64,000 nucleotides of DNA from Polynucleobacter sp. MG-5-Ahmo-C2 (GCF_018687735.1 NZ_CP061304.1:682001-746000), one strand, 5' to 3'. Shown: positions 37,424 through 46,363, counted from the first letter of the stretch. Translations and numbers: made by a program. The notes: a model not told the origin generated them from the sequence alone.

Positions 37424-38632
37424 ATGAAGAGCAAAACTATACGCAAAAAGCCGGATTTTTCTAAGCTGGCATTAGAGACTTTGGCGGTCCGTGCTGGCAC
37501 TCGCCGCACAGCTGAATATCAAGAGCATTCAGAGGCAATGTTTCTGACGTCGAGTTTTTGCTTTGATAGTGCAGAGTTGGCTGCCGATGGCTTTGCTCAC
37601 GCAGATCAGGGCTTTATCTATTCCCGCTTTACCAATCCAACTGTGAGCATGTTTCAAGATCGCTTGGCTGCCTTAGAGGGTGGCGAAGCATGCATTGCTA
37701 CTGCCTCTGGTATGTCGGCCATCTTGACGATGGCGATGGCTCATCTGCAAGCTGGCGATCATGTGGTGTGCTCCCGCTCGGTATTTGGTGCAACGGTTCA
37801 ATTGTTTACCAATATCTTGGGGCGCTTTGGGATTACAACAACTTATGTTGATTTGGCTGATGCCAAGTCATGGCAGGCTGCTGTCCAGCCAAACACCAAA
37901 TTATTTTACTTAGAGACGCCATCTAATCCCCTGACAGAGATTGCAGATATCAAGTCAATTTCCAAGGTTGCCAAGAAAGCAGGCGCCTTATTCGCAGTGG
38001 ATAACTGCTTCTGTACGCCGGCCTTGCAAAAGCCGCTGGCTCTCGGTGCTGATGTCGTGATTCATTCAGCGACAAAGTATTTGGATGGTCAAGGCAGAGT
38101 GGTGGGTGGTGCAATTGTGGGTAGCAAAGATTTCATCATGGGCAAGGTGTTTCCTTATGTGCGCACAGCAGGACCAACACTATCCGCATTTAATGCCTGG
38201 GTATTTCTCAAAGGTTTAGAGACTCTAGAGCTTCGTATGAAACAGCAGAGTCAAAATGCACTCGCCCTGGCCCAATGGTTGGAGAAGCAGTCTGGTGTTG
38301 AGCGTGTTTACCATCCTGGCCTCGCATCCCATCCTCAGCATGCATTAGCAAAACGTCAGCAAAAAGCAGGCGGTGCGATCGTATCTTTCATCTTGAAGGG
38401 TGGCAAGAAATCGGCCTTTAGCCTCATTAATCAAACTAAGCTTTGCTCAATTACAGCAAATCTCGGTGATACACGCACGACCATTACTCATCCTGCGACA
38501 ACTACCCATTGCCGCGTAACTCCAGAGGCTCGCAAGGCAGCAGGCATCTCTGATGGCTTGGTGCGTATTGCGGTTGGTCTTGAAAATATCAATGATTTAA
38601 AGAATGACCTCGTTGGTGGACTCAAAAAATAA
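37424..38632 (+). CDS. metZ: O-succinylhomoserine sulfhydrylase
   Basis: A 402-aa Cys/Met-metabolism PLP enzyme that makes homocysteine directly from O-succinylhomoserine and sulfide. Y-S-R-F-T-N-P-T-V is near residue 67, E-T-P-S-N-P near 165 and the PLP lysine in H-S-A-T-K-Y-L-D-G-Q near 209. The location after purF is the usual one for MetZ in betaproteobacteria. The next gene overlaps its end by 29 bases. Confidence 0.93.
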   Translation: MKSKTIRKKPDFSKLALETLAVRAGTRRTAEYQEHSEAMFLTSSFCFDSAELAADGFAHADQGFIYSRFTNPTVSMFQDRLAALEGGEACIATASGMSAILTMAMAHLQAGDHVVCSRSVFGATVQLFTNILGRFGITTTYVDLADAKSWQAAVQPNTKLFYLETPSNPLTEIADIKSISKVAKKAGALFAVDNCFCTPALQKPLALGADVVIHSATKYLDGQGRVVGGAIVGSKDFIMGKVFPYVRTAGPTLSAFNAWVFLKGLETLELRMKQQSQNALALAQWLEKQSGVERVYHPGLASHPQHALAKRQQKAGGAIVSFILKGGKKSAFSLINQTKLCSITANLGDTRTTITHPATTTHCRVTPEARKAAGISDGLVRIAVGLENINDLKNDLVGGLKK

Positions 38633-39272
38633 GGAAGTCCACCTCAGTAAACCTTTGGGTTTTGCTGATGCCACTCAGTTTTGGAATGAGCGATTCAATA
38701 AAGAAGAATTTATCTTTGGTAAAGAGCCAAATGAATATCTCGTCAAACAAGCTAATCAGTATCTAAAGCCAAATAACAAAGTCCTCTGTATTGCGGATGG
38801 TGAAGGGCGCAATGGCGTCTGGCTTGCTAAGCAAGGTATGCAAGTAGTTGGCTTTGATGCGTCTGATATTGCGCTTGCTAAAGCAAACCAGTTCGCAAAA
38901 GATAACCAGGTAGTAGTCCAATACTCATTCTCGGATGCCGATAGCTTTGCTTGGCAGGCAAATACTTATGATGCCGTTATCGGGATCTTTATTCAGTTTG
39001 CTGATCCGCAGATGCGTGAGCGCATTTTTCAGAAGACCTATGAGGCATTAAAGCCCGGCGGCATTTTGATAATGCAGGGCTACACACCTAAGCAGCTCGA
39101 GTACAAGACGGGTGGCCCGTCTCTCATTGACCATCTGTATACCGAAGAGCTCATTCGAGAACTCACAATTGATTTTGAGATTCTTGAACTGCGCTCATAC
39201 GAACAAATGTTATCAGAAGGCCCAAGACATACTGGCATGTCTGCCTTATTGGGGCTGGTTGCTAGGAAGTAA
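38604..39272 (+). CDS. Class I SAM-dependent methyltransferase
   Basis: A 222-aa methyltransferase with motif I, C-I-A-D-G-E-G-R-N-G near residue 55, then G-F-D-A-S near 79 and the P-G-G-I-L-I-M-Q-G-Y near 152. The fold resembles the TehB/thiopurine methyltransferase group; the substrate is unknown. The start is uncertain: the ATG at 38604 overlaps metZ, while GTG at 38616 and TTG at 38655 are in frame. Its end overlaps modC on the other strand by 11 bases. Confidence 0.8.
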   Translation: MTSLVDSKNKEVHLSKPLGFADATQFWNERFNKEEFIFGKEPNEYLVKQANQYLKPNNKVLCIADGEGRNGVWLAKQGMQVVGFDASDIALAKANQFAKDNQVVVQYSFSDADSFAWQANTYDAVIGIFIQFADPQMRERIFQKTYEALKPGGILIMQGYTPKQLEYKTGGPSLIDHLYTEELIRELTIDFEILELRSYEQMLSEGPRHTGMSALLGLVARK

Positions 39273-40368
39273 AGCGGCGCGGGTCGTTGATGGAGCGTAG
39301 TGGCATGATGTGAATCTTGCTACCATCGATTTCAGCATAGGTCTTCGTGCCGAGCTCTAGGCCTAAGCGTTTGACTTCTGCTGCAGAGGCTTCCCAGGTA
39401 ATGGTATGAGCGCTATTGTTTGCAAGAAGTTGAATGACGGCAATCTGACCCAGGGCGCTAATTTGCTCAACGACAACAGGAATGCCGTCCGAGACCTGGC
39501 TATCATGAACGCTCAATCCATCTGCCGGAATTACCCAGGCGACTGGTGTACCCGGAGGGATCTTACCTTTATCCAGTACATTAAAAATATGATGACTTCT
39601 ATCCCAGGAGAGCTTACCCGAGGTGAATATACCTTCGAATATATTGTTAATGCCAACTAGCTCTGCCACTCTCGAGTTTCTGGGTTTCTGAAATAAAACC
39701 CTTGGAGCTGCGGTCTGCAAGCCAATACCTTGGTCAATTACGGTGATGTGATCTGCCAATAAATCAGCTTCGCGTAAATCATGAGTCACTAGCAGAATGG
39801 GAATATGCAACTCTTTTCTGAGTTCAGCTAAGATTTTATAAAGACTTTGACGGGTAGGCGCATCAATTGCAGAAAAAGGCTCATCAAGTAGCAGGACCTT
39901 GGGTTTTTTTACAAGCGCTCGAGCGAGGGCTACGCGTTGTTGTTGTCCGCCAGACAGTTCGTGAGGTATGCGTTGAGCCAGTTCGGCAATGCCCATATGG
40001 TTTAACCAATCTAAGGCGATTGATTCACGCTTTGCTTGATTCAATCCAGAATTTTGCAAAGGAATACAGACATTTTGCAGGGCAGTTAAATGGGGAAAGA
40101 GTGCATATTGCTGAAATAAAAATCCGCATGAGCGCTCGGCTGGCGGGAGATACTTTGTAATTCCTTGCAGTTCATTTGCTTCGAACCAGGCTTCAGTGTC
40201 GCATTCAATTTTCCCCGCACTAGCATTGTTCAGACCTGCAATTGTCCTGAGGACTGATGTTTTGCCGCTTCCGGATGGGCCTACCAGAGCATGTAATTCT
40301 CCGGGGGCGCATTCAATATCAATTTGCAATGGATTGGGGAGTATTTGTGTGGCTTTGACCTTCAGCAT
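39262..40368 (-). CDS. modC: Molybdate ABC transporter ATP-binding protein
   Basis: A 368-aa ABC ATPase with Walker A G-P-S-G-S-G-K-T near residue 32, signature L-S-G-G-Q-Q-Q-R near 130 and Walker B L-L-L-D-E-P-F near 155. A C-terminal TOBE-like domain (about 285-360) is the molybdate-sensing domain of ModC. The start at 40368 (TAATG overlap with the modB stop, GGAGAG site just upstream) is preferred to the ATG at 40380. It serves molybdopterin supply, needed by SoxC nearby. Confidence 0.9.
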   Translation of the reverse strand: MLKVKATQILPNPLQIDIECAPGELHALVGPSGSGKTSVLRTIAGLNNASAGKIECDTEAWFEANELQGITKYLPPAERSCGFLFQQYALFPHLTALQNVCIPLQNSGLNQAKRESIALDWLNHMGIAELAQRIPHELSGGQQQRVALARALVKKPKVLLLDEPFSAIDAPTRQSLYKILAELRKELHIPILLVTHDLREADLLADHITVIDQGIGLQTAAPRVLFQKPRNSRVAELVGINNIFEGIFTSGKLSWDRSHHIFNVLDKGKIPPGTPVAWVIPADGLSVHDSQVSDGIPVVVEQISALGQIAVIQLLANNSAHTITWEASAAEVKRLGLELGTKTYAEIDGSKIHIMPLRSINDPRRFTS

Positions 40369-41021
40369 TAAGCTCTCCATCCACTTCTACGAGATGGGTT
40401 TCGGCCAAACACACCATAGGAGATTGCAATCGCTATTAAAGAGGTTGCAAGCAATAGCAATGAAAGTACTCCTGCGCCAGCGCTATCAAAGCTTTGAACT
40501 TTGTCATAGATAGCAATGGAGACTGTTTTGGTTTCCCCGGGTATTGCGCCACCCATCATCAGGACAACGCCAAATTCTCCAAGAGTGTGGGCAAAGGTCA
40601 GGACGGCTGCACTAGTGATGCCACGCCAGGCTAATGGCAATTCAATCAAGCGAAAGATTTGCCACTGAGAAAGACCGCTGACTTGAGCAGCTTCAATAAT
40701 TTCAGGGTTGATGGATTCAAAAGCCCGCTGTATTGGCTGAATTGCAAAGGGTAGATTCACAATTAGGGAGGCTATTAATATTCCGGTGAATGAAAATACC
40801 ATCGGAATACCAAATAAGCTTTTGCCGCTGAGGCCGACCAGCAGGTAATAGCCCAATACGGTGGGGGGGAGCACTAATGGCAATGCTAAGGCGGCCTCTA
40901 TCCAAGACTTACTTTTACCGAGTTTTTGTAGCGAGTGGGCAACCCAGACTCCAAAAGGCAGAATGAGAACAAGGGTCCACAAAGCAAGCTTTAACGAGAG
41001 AAGAATGGCATTTATGTCCAT
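40368..41021 (-). CDS. modB: Molybdate ABC transporter permease
   Basis: A 217-aa inner-membrane permease with about five helices. The L-P-L-V-L-P-P-T-V-L-G-Y-Y-L-L motif is near residue 46 and the EAA loop (E-A-A-Q-V-S-G-L-S near 113, then L-P-L-A-W) contacts ModC. It begins 105 bases from the divergent ArsR-type gene. No modA periplasmic binding protein gene lies on either side, so it must be elsewhere or replaced. Confidence 0.92.
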   Translation of the reverse strand: MDINAILLSLKLALWTLVLILPFGVWVAHSLQKLGKSKSWIEAALALPLVLPPTVLGYYLLVGLSGKSLFGIPMVFSFTGILIASLIVNLPFAIQPIQRAFESINPEIIEAAQVSGLSQWQIFRLIELPLAWRGITSAAVLTFAHTLGEFGVVLMMGGAIPGETKTVSIAIYDKVQSFDSAGAGVLSLLLLATSLIAIAISYGVFGRNPSRRSGWRA

Positions 41022-41037
41022 GTATTTATTGTATCCG

Positions 41038-41066
41038 TTGATATCGTCAGGGTATGTCTCTATATT
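41038..41066 (+). promoter_or_regulatory. Predicted sigma-70 promoter of the sox cluster
   Basis: TTGATA (41038-41043) and TATATT (41061-41066) are exactly 17 bases apart, giving a start near 41073 and a leader of about 54 bases before the ArsR-type gene. It is the best promoter in the gap between modB and the sox regulator. Confidence 0.65.
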
Positions 41067-41088
41067 CAGTGGCCTTAGATATGGGTTA

Positions 41089-41113
41089 AATATGCGTTTA
41101 TACGTATATATTC
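41089..41113. promoter_or_regulatory. AT-rich imperfect palindrome, probable operator of the ArsR-type regulator
   Basis: A perfect 10-bp palindrome TATACGTATA (41099-41108) lies inside a larger AT-rich region with partial dyad symmetry, about 20-40 bases downstream of the predicted start of transcription. ArsR-family repressors of the BigR/SqrR group bind AT-rich dyads in such positions. Confidence 0.45.
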
Positions 41114-41126
41114 ATAGATAACCTAC

Positions 41127-41462
41127 ATGAAATCTAAGGTTCAAAAAGCAACCAAGAGTTTGTCTCCCAAGCAGATGGAGAAGGTATTCGCACAAGTAGC
41201 GGCCTATTTCAATGTTTTATCTGAACCAGCACGTTTGCGCATCATGTATGCAGTATGTACAGGTGAAAAATCAGTTTCAGAGGTAGTTGTGATGTGCGGC
41301 ACAAGCCAAGCAAATGTATCTCGGCACCTTTTAGCACTGCATAAGGCTGGAATTTTACTCAGACGTAAGGACGGTGTAACGGTTTATTACTCAATTGCAG
41401 ATAACGCAACCGTAGAGATGTGCCAGACAGTCTGCGCAAAGATTGCTGAAAGCATTCATTAA
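41127..41462 (+). CDS. ArsR-family regulator of the sox cluster (SoxR/BigR/SqrR-like)
   Basis: A 111-aa winged-helix protein: L-S-E-P-A-R-L-R-I near residue 31, S-V-S-E-V near 49, recognition helix T-S-Q-A-N-V-S-R-H-L near 59 and wing K-D-G-V-T-V-Y-Y near 81. It has four cysteines: C44, C57, C99 and C103. In the persulfide sensors SqrR/BigR, one Cys in helix 2 and one in helix 5 form a tetrasulfide bridge; here C44 and C99 or C103 are in similar regions. By position before soxC it probably represses the sox genes until sulfide or thiosulfate is present. Confidence 0.82.
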   Translation: MKSKVQKATKSLSPKQMEKVFAQVAAYFNVLSEPARLRIMYAVCTGEKSVSEVVVMCGTSQANVSRHLLALHKAGILLRRKDGVTVYYSIADNATVEMCQTVCAKIAESIH

Positions 41463-41490
41463 TACAAAGTATTTATCAAGCAGAGGTCAA

Positions 41491-42891
41491 ATGACGAAGA
41501 AGCAAATTGAATTGAGCGCTGAAGAGATTTCGGTGGTTGAGAAGCCTGCTAGTAGGGCTAGGCTTGTTAAGGCGCCAGAGCACTTTATTTCTCAGGAATT
41601 AATTGCTGATATCAACGCCAATGGTCTAGATGAAACACGCCGCGGCTTTTTGCGCAAAGGATTCTTTTCCGCTTTAGGTGGTGCAGCAGCTGGCTTAGCA
41701 GCCCCAATGGCATTTGCTACTGGTGAGGGTGACCCAGCGATTCTAGAAAAGCAGGAGTGGCAGACTACTCTTGGTAAGAACGTAGCGACGATGCCATATG
41801 GCGTGCCATCCATTTATGAAGCCAATTTGATTCGTCGTGAATCACCTGGCTTGACACGTGTATCCGCAGCTTCTGTTGCTTTCACACCTCTGCAAGGTTT
41901 GTTTGGAACGATTACTCCAAACGGCCTTCACTTTGAACGCCATCATCAGGGTTGGTACAACTTAAATCCTGAAACACATCGTTTGATGATCAATGGCATG
42001 GTGAAGAATGCCCGCGTCTTTACGATGAATGACTTAATGCGTTTGCCATCAGTCTCTCGTACACACTTTATTGAGTGTGGCGCAAATACCGGCCTAGAGT
42101 GGGGCAACGTTGCAGTGCCAACAGTGCAATACACCCATGGCATGCTGTCTTGTTGCGAATTTACAGGTGTGCCACTTAAAGTATTGCTAGAGGAGTGCGG
42201 AGCGGATCTGAAAAAAGGCAAGTTTCTTCTTACTGAGGGTGGCGATGGCTCGGGTATGACTCGTACGATTAATCTTGACTCTTGTCTTGAGGATACGATC
42301 GTTGCCTGGAGTATGAATGGGGAGATGCTGCGCCCAGAAAACGGCTTCCCATTGCGCTTGGTAGTACCAGGAGTGCAGGGCGTCAGTTGGGTGAAGTGGT
42401 TGCGTCGCCTTGAAGTGGGCGATATGCCTTGGAATACAAAAGACGAAGCCGTTCACTATATTGAATTGATGCCTGATGGAATGCATCGTCAATATGCATC
42501 CATACAAGAATGTAAATCCGTCATCACCACACCCTCTGGTGGTCAGCAATTGTTAGATAAAGGTTTTTATAATGTCAGCGGTATGGCTTGGTCAGGCCGC
42601 GGCAAGATTAAACGCGTTGACGTGTCATTTGACGGTGGTAACAACTGGCGTTCTGCACGCCTAGAAACGCCAGTTCTTACAAAGTCCATTACCCGGTTCA
42701 ATATTGATTGGGTATGGGATGGATCACCGGCAATACTGCAGTCTAGAGCGGTAGATGACACTGGTTATATACAGCCATCCATCAAGATGTTACGCGATGT
42801 TCGTGGCAATCGCTCGATTTATCACAACAATGCAATTCAGTCTTGGAAGTTGGATTCAAATGGCGAGGTGAGCAATGTACAGGTTGGATAA
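41491..42891 (+). CDS. soxC: Sulfane dehydrogenase subunit SoxC
   Basis: The molybdopterin subunit of SoxCD, which removes six electrons from SoxY-bound sulfane sulfur. The start at 41491 follows a GAGG site; the protein is 466 aa. A twin-arginine signal (R50-R51-G-F-L-R-K) precedes a hydrophobic run ending near residue 77. The Moco-binding cysteine is C196 in T-H-F-I-E-C-G-A-N. The C-terminal part is the dimerisation domain of the sulfite-oxidase family. The overlap with soxD (17 bases) implies coupled synthesis. Confidence 0.95.
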   Translation: MTKKQIELSAEEISVVEKPASRARLVKAPEHFISQELIADINANGLDETRRGFLRKGFFSALGGAAAGLAAPMAFATGEGDPAILEKQEWQTTLGKNVATMPYGVPSIYEANLIRRESPGLTRVSAASVAFTPLQGLFGTITPNGLHFERHHQGWYNLNPETHRLMINGMVKNARVFTMNDLMRLPSVSRTHFIECGANTGLEWGNVAVPTVQYTHGMLSCCEFTGVPLKVLLEECGADLKKGKFLLTEGGDGSGMTRTINLDSCLEDTIVAWSMNGEMLRPENGFPLRLVVPGVQGVSWVKWLRRLEVGDMPWNTKDEAVHYIELMPDGMHRQYASIQECKSVITTPSGGQQLLDKGFYNVSGMAWSGRGKIKRVDVSFDGGNNWRSARLETPVLTKSITRFNIDWVWDGSPAILQSRAVDDTGYIQPSIKMLRDVRGNRSIYHNNAIQSWKLDSNGEVSNVQVG

Positions 42892-43963
42892 ATTATTTGC
42901 TCGCTTAGTATTTTTAGGCCTGGCAGTATTTTCTGCTCAGCTTGCCCATGCCCAAGGCGTTCAAGGTTCTACTCAGTTTCCTGGGATTGGTCGCAATGCA
43001 ACACCGGCAGAAGTGATTGCTTGGGACATTGATGTGCGACCCGACTTCAAGGGTCTACCAAAAGGGTCTGGCTCCGTAGAAAAGGGCCAAGCGATTTGGG
43101 AATCCAAATGCGCTAGTTGTCACGGTGTTTTTGGTGAATCTAATGAAATCTTCACGCCAATCGCAGGTGGAACGACTGTTGATGACATAAAGACTGGAAA
43201 AGTTGCTTCTTTGGTTGATCGCAAGCAACCACAGCGGACCACTTTAATGAAGGTGCCCACTGTCTCTACTTTGTGGGACTACATCTATCGTGCCATGCCT
43301 TGGAATGCACCACGATCACTAACGCCGGATGACACTTATGCTCTTGTGGCATTTATTTTGAGCTTGGGCGAAATCGTTCCAGATGATTTTGTCCTAAGCA
43401 ATACCAATATTGCGGAAGTACAAAAGAAGATGCCTAACCGGAATGGCATGACTCGTAATCATGGCTTTTGGAGTGTGAGCGGCAAGCCGGATGTAAACGG
43501 TTCTTCTTGCATGAGCAATTGCGTGAAGTTTGTGCAGATTGGTTCTACATTGCCGGATTTTGCCAGAAATGCGCATGGCAATATTGCAGAGCAAAATCGT
43601 CTTTATGGCCCATATCGTGGTTCGGATTCGACTAAGCCACCAATTGACAGACTGCCCGGATCTTCGGGTGAGGGTTTGGCGCATGCTGCTGATACCCATG
43701 CTGCCGCAGTAAAAGGTCCTGCAGCATTATTTAAGAATGAGAATTGCTCTGCTTGCCATGCACCCAACGCGAAGCTAGTGGGGCCATCGATTGCTGATAT
43801 TGCAGCGAAATATAAAGGTCAAAGCGGGGCTCAAGAAAAGCTCATGGCTAAGGTTAAAAATGGGGGTTCAGGAGTATGGGGGGCCATTCCAATGCCGCCA
43901 CAGTCGCAGTTATCCGATGAGGACAGGGCGACTCTTGTACGCTGGGTTCTGACAGGGCAATAG
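42875..43963 (+). CDS. soxD: Diheme cytochrome c subunit SoxD
   Basis: The electron-accepting partner of SoxC, 362 aa with a Sec signal peptide of about 27 residues (cleaved after A-H-A). Two heme-c sites are visible: C79-A-S-C82-H83 and C291-S-A-C294-H295, the latter with a likely axial Met in I-P-M-P-P near residue 340. Periplasmic. SoxD presence indicates complete oxidation of thiosulfate to sulfate without sulfur globules, as in Paracoccus. Confidence 0.94.
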   Translation: MYRLDKLFARLVFLGLAVFSAQLAHAQGVQGSTQFPGIGRNATPAEVIAWDIDVRPDFKGLPKGSGSVEKGQAIWESKCASCHGVFGESNEIFTPIAGGTTVDDIKTGKVASLVDRKQPQRTTLMKVPTVSTLWDYIYRAMPWNAPRSLTPDDTYALVAFILSLGEIVPDDFVLSNTNIAEVQKKMPNRNGMTRNHGFWSVSGKPDVNGSSCMSNCVKFVQIGSTLPDFARNAHGNIAEQNRLYGPYRGSDSTKPPIDRLPGSSGEGLAHAADTHAAAVKGPAALFKNENCSACHAPNAKLVGPSIADIAAKYKGQSGAQEKLMAKVKNGGSGVWGAIPMPPQSQLSDEDRATLVRWVLTGQ

Positions 43964-44030
43964 ATTTACAGAGGGTTTTTGGAAATACCGCTATATTTGA
44001 TACTAAGAGTAGATTATTAAAGGAGTTTTT

Positions 44031-44483
44031 ATGAATCAGCAGCGACGCAGTTTATTGAAATATTCAGCCGTTTTTGGCTTGATGGCTTCTGCGGGTCTTA
44101 TTAGCGTAGCCCAAGCTCAAGAGTGGAATAAAGCCGCTTTTGAAGGCAAGAGCCTTGAGGATGTATTCAAAATCTTAGGTGCAGGCAGCCCAGATAAATC
44201 AGGTGCCGTTACTTTGAATGCTCCTGATATTGCGGAGAACGGCGCTGTAGTTCCGGTTGGAATTACAACAACACTGAAAGCAGAGCAAATGGCTATCTTG
44301 GTTGAGAAAAATCCAAGCGCCTTAGCTGCGCAATTCTTTATCCCAGCTGGTACCGAGCCATTCGTGACTACTCGCATCAAGATGGGCCAAACCTCCAACG
44401 TATATGCCTTGGTAAAAGCCGATGGCAAGTGGAGTATGGCGGTTAAAGAAGTGAAAGTGACTTTGGGTGGTTGCGGCGGTTAA
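44031..44483 (+). CDS. soxY: Sulfur carrier protein SoxY
   Basis: A 150-aa periplasmic carrier whose C-terminal G-G-C-G-G (Cys148) swinging arm holds the sulfur intermediate. The twin-arginine signal is Q-R-R-S-L-L-K near residue 4, so it is exported folded with SoxZ. An AAAGGAG site precedes the ATG. The 67-base gap from soxD contains TTGGAA and TACTAA 16 bases apart, a weak candidate internal promoter. Confidence 0.96.
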   Translation: MNQQRRSLLKYSAVFGLMASAGLISVAQAQEWNKAAFEGKSLEDVFKILGAGSPDKSGAVTLNAPDIAENGAVVPVGITTTLKAEQMAILVEKNPSALAAQFFIPAGTEPFVTTRIKMGQTSNVYALVKADGKWSMAVKEVKVTLGGCGG

Positions 44484-44539
44484 TTGCCCCCAGTCCTATT
44501 AAATACCATTAATTAATTACTAGATTACAAGAGGAAAAC

Positions 44540-44848
44540 ATGGCTGATCCAATGCGCGTAAGAGCTGCTGAGAACGGTGGAATTGTGGATGTAAAAATTT
44601 TGATGAAGCACGACATGGAATCTGGTCAGCGTAAAGATGCTGCCGGTAAAACGATTCCCGCATGGTTCATTAGCAGTATCAATGTCAAAGCCAATGGCAA
44701 AGATGTACTGAATGGTCAATTTGGTCCGGCAGTTTCTAAGGACCCATTTTTGAACTTCAAATACAAAGGCGCTAAAGGCGACAAGATTGTTGTGAGCTGG
44801 GTAGATAGCAAAGGCGATAAGCGCACTGACGAAGCCACTGCTTCTTGA
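44540..44848 (+). CDS. soxZ: Sulfur carrier complex subunit SoxZ
   Basis: A 102-aa all-beta partner of SoxY. It has no signal peptide and probably travels with SoxY through Tat. The start M-A-D-P-M-R-V-R-A, the H-D-M-E-S-G-Q-R-K-D motif near residue 26 and the C-terminal W-x-D-x-K-G-D are typical. Confidence 0.96.
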   Translation: MADPMRVRAAENGGIVDVKILMKHDMESGQRKDAAGKTIPAWFISSINVKANGKDVLNGQFGPAVSKDPFLNFKYKGAKGDKIVVSWVDSKGDKRTDEATAS

Positions 44849-44892
44849 TGTGGATCTTCTTCACTGTCTCAATAGTTTTGAAAGGGTAACAA

Positions 44893-45705
44893 ATGCAGCG
44901 TAAATACACCTTAGGCTTAGCCTCAGGATTACTGGCAACGATGTTGTCAATTTCATCAACGTCATATGCACAAAGTGCGACAGACGATATCGCAAAGTAT
45001 CGCGAGATGATTGCAGATGGAAACCCTTCCGAACTCTATGAGGCCGCTGGTGAAGAGCTTTGGAAGAAACCAGCCGGACCGAAGAACGCAACGCTAGAAA
45101 AGTGTGATTTAGGCTTAGGGCCAGGCGTTTTGAAGGGTGCCGCAGCCCAGTTGCCGCGATACTTTAAAGATACCAACAAGGTGCAAGACCTTGAGTCACG
45201 TTTGATGACTTGTATGCAAAAGTTACAAGGTCGTGACCCGCAAGAAATGATTGATGCCCCTTTCCAAAAAGGCCCAAAAAAGGATATGGAGGCGATTGTT
45301 GCTTACGTAGTGACTTTATCTAAAGGCGACAAGATTAAGGTCAGCACTAGTCATCCAAAAGAAAAAGAAATGTATGAGCTTGGTAAGCGCGCATTCTTTT
45401 TTCAAGGTGGACCAATGGATTTCTCCTGCGCTTCTTGCCACGGTGAAGATGGCAAACGTATTCGTTTGCAAGATTTGCCTAATATCACCACCCAAAAGGG
45501 TGCCGCTTTAGGTTGGGGTTATTGGCCTGCGTATCGCGTCTCTAGCGGACAGTTCTGGACAATGCAGCAGCGTTTAAATGACTGCTATCGTCAGCAACGT
45601 TTCCCGTTCCCAATTTATGGCTCCGACCTAACTGTCGCTGTGTCGATGTATATGGCAAAGAATGCCAATGGCGGCACAGTTGAAACCCCTGGTTTGAAGC
45701 GTTAA
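44893..45705 (+). CDS. soxA: Monoheme cytochrome c subunit SoxA
   Basis: With SoxX it forms the enzyme that couples thiosulfate to SoxY. The 270-aa protein has a Sec signal (cleaved near S-Y-A-Q). Only one C-x-x-C-H is present, C179-A-S-C182-H183; the first heme of diheme SoxA is replaced by C71 and C107, which can form a disulfide. The active-site cysteine that becomes a persulfide is C231 in L-N-D-C-Y-R. Confidence 0.95.
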   Translation: MQRKYTLGLASGLLATMLSISSTSYAQSATDDIAKYREMIADGNPSELYEAAGEELWKKPAGPKNATLEKCDLGLGPGVLKGAAAQLPRYFKDTNKVQDLESRLMTCMQKLQGRDPQEMIDAPFQKGPKKDMEAIVAYVVTLSKGDKIKVSTSHPKEKEMYELGKRAFFFQGGPMDFSCASCHGEDGKRIRLQDLPNITTQKGAALGWGYWPAYRVSSGQFWTMQQRLNDCYRQQRFPFPIYGSDLTVAVSMYMAKNANGGTVETPGLKR

Positions 45706-45724
45706 TGGATAAGAGACAGAGAAT

Positions 45725-46363
45725 ATGAATATGAAGAACCTTAAATCCCTCTTAGCCATCGCAGTATTTGCCTTAGCTGCTGTTGCTATCCATGGCTCTG
45801 CAAGCGCTCAACAAGCCAACAATCCTAAGTTCAACAAAATGATGAAGGATGGATTTAGGGCTGATGGTATTGCTGGCCTAGACCGTATTGATCAGGACGC
45901 AACTCAAAAGTTTTGCTCTGACCCTGTATTTGCAAATAGCAAGCAGGGTGAAAAGATGCGCGAGAAGATTCAGAAAATGAATATGGATAGCATCAAGCAA
46001 CCCTCAGACGGTAAATATATTGGTGACTGGAAGAAAGGCGAAGCGATTGCACAAAGTGGTCGTGGTGCAACCTGGACTGATAAAGCAGATACTCCAATTG
46101 GTGGTGGCTGCTACAACTGTCACCAAATCGATAAGAAGGAGATTTCTTATGGAACGATTGGCCCAACATTGTGGAACTATGGCAAGGCACGCGGCTATTC
46201 TCAAGAAGTCGTCACCTATACCTGGAACCGAATCAATAACTCCAAGGCTTATAACGCCTGCAGCAATATGCCAAGGTTTGCTCACTTCAAGCTCTTAAAT
46301 GAGCAGCAGATTCAGGATGTCATGGCATTACTGTTGGATCCTGCTTCTCCAGTGAATCAGTAA
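45725..46363 (+). CDS. soxX: Cytochrome c subunit SoxX
   Basis: A 212-aa periplasmic monoheme cytochrome with signal peptide cleaved near A-S-A-Q. Heme is bound at C129-Y-N-C132-H133; the axial Met is probably M182 in C-S-N-M-P-R-F. The N-terminal extension before the heme domain is longer than in short SoxX proteins and has a Cys at 64 that could pair with C179. It pairs with SoxA and passes electrons to small cytochromes. Confidence 0.95.
   Translation: MNMKNLKSLLAIAVFALAAVAIHGSASAQQANNPKFNKMMKDGFRADGIAGLDRIDQDATQKFCSDPVFANSKQGEKMREKIQKMNMDSIKQPSDGKYIGDWKKGEAIAQSGRGATWTDKADTPIGGGCYNCHQIDKKEISYGTIGPTLWNYGKARGYSQEVVTYTWNRINNSKAYNACSNMPRFAHFKLLNEQQIQDVMALLLDPASPVNQ

Noticed and set aside
44031..44483. 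Considered soxY as lacking its swinging arm because the protein ends soon after the motif
   Set aside because: The C-terminal G-G-C-G-G is complete and the short end is normal for SoxY.
44893..45705. SoxA with only one heme motif considered as a damaged gene
   Set aside because: Monoheme SoxA is a known form; the lost first heme is replaced by a cysteine pair, and the active-site Cys is present.
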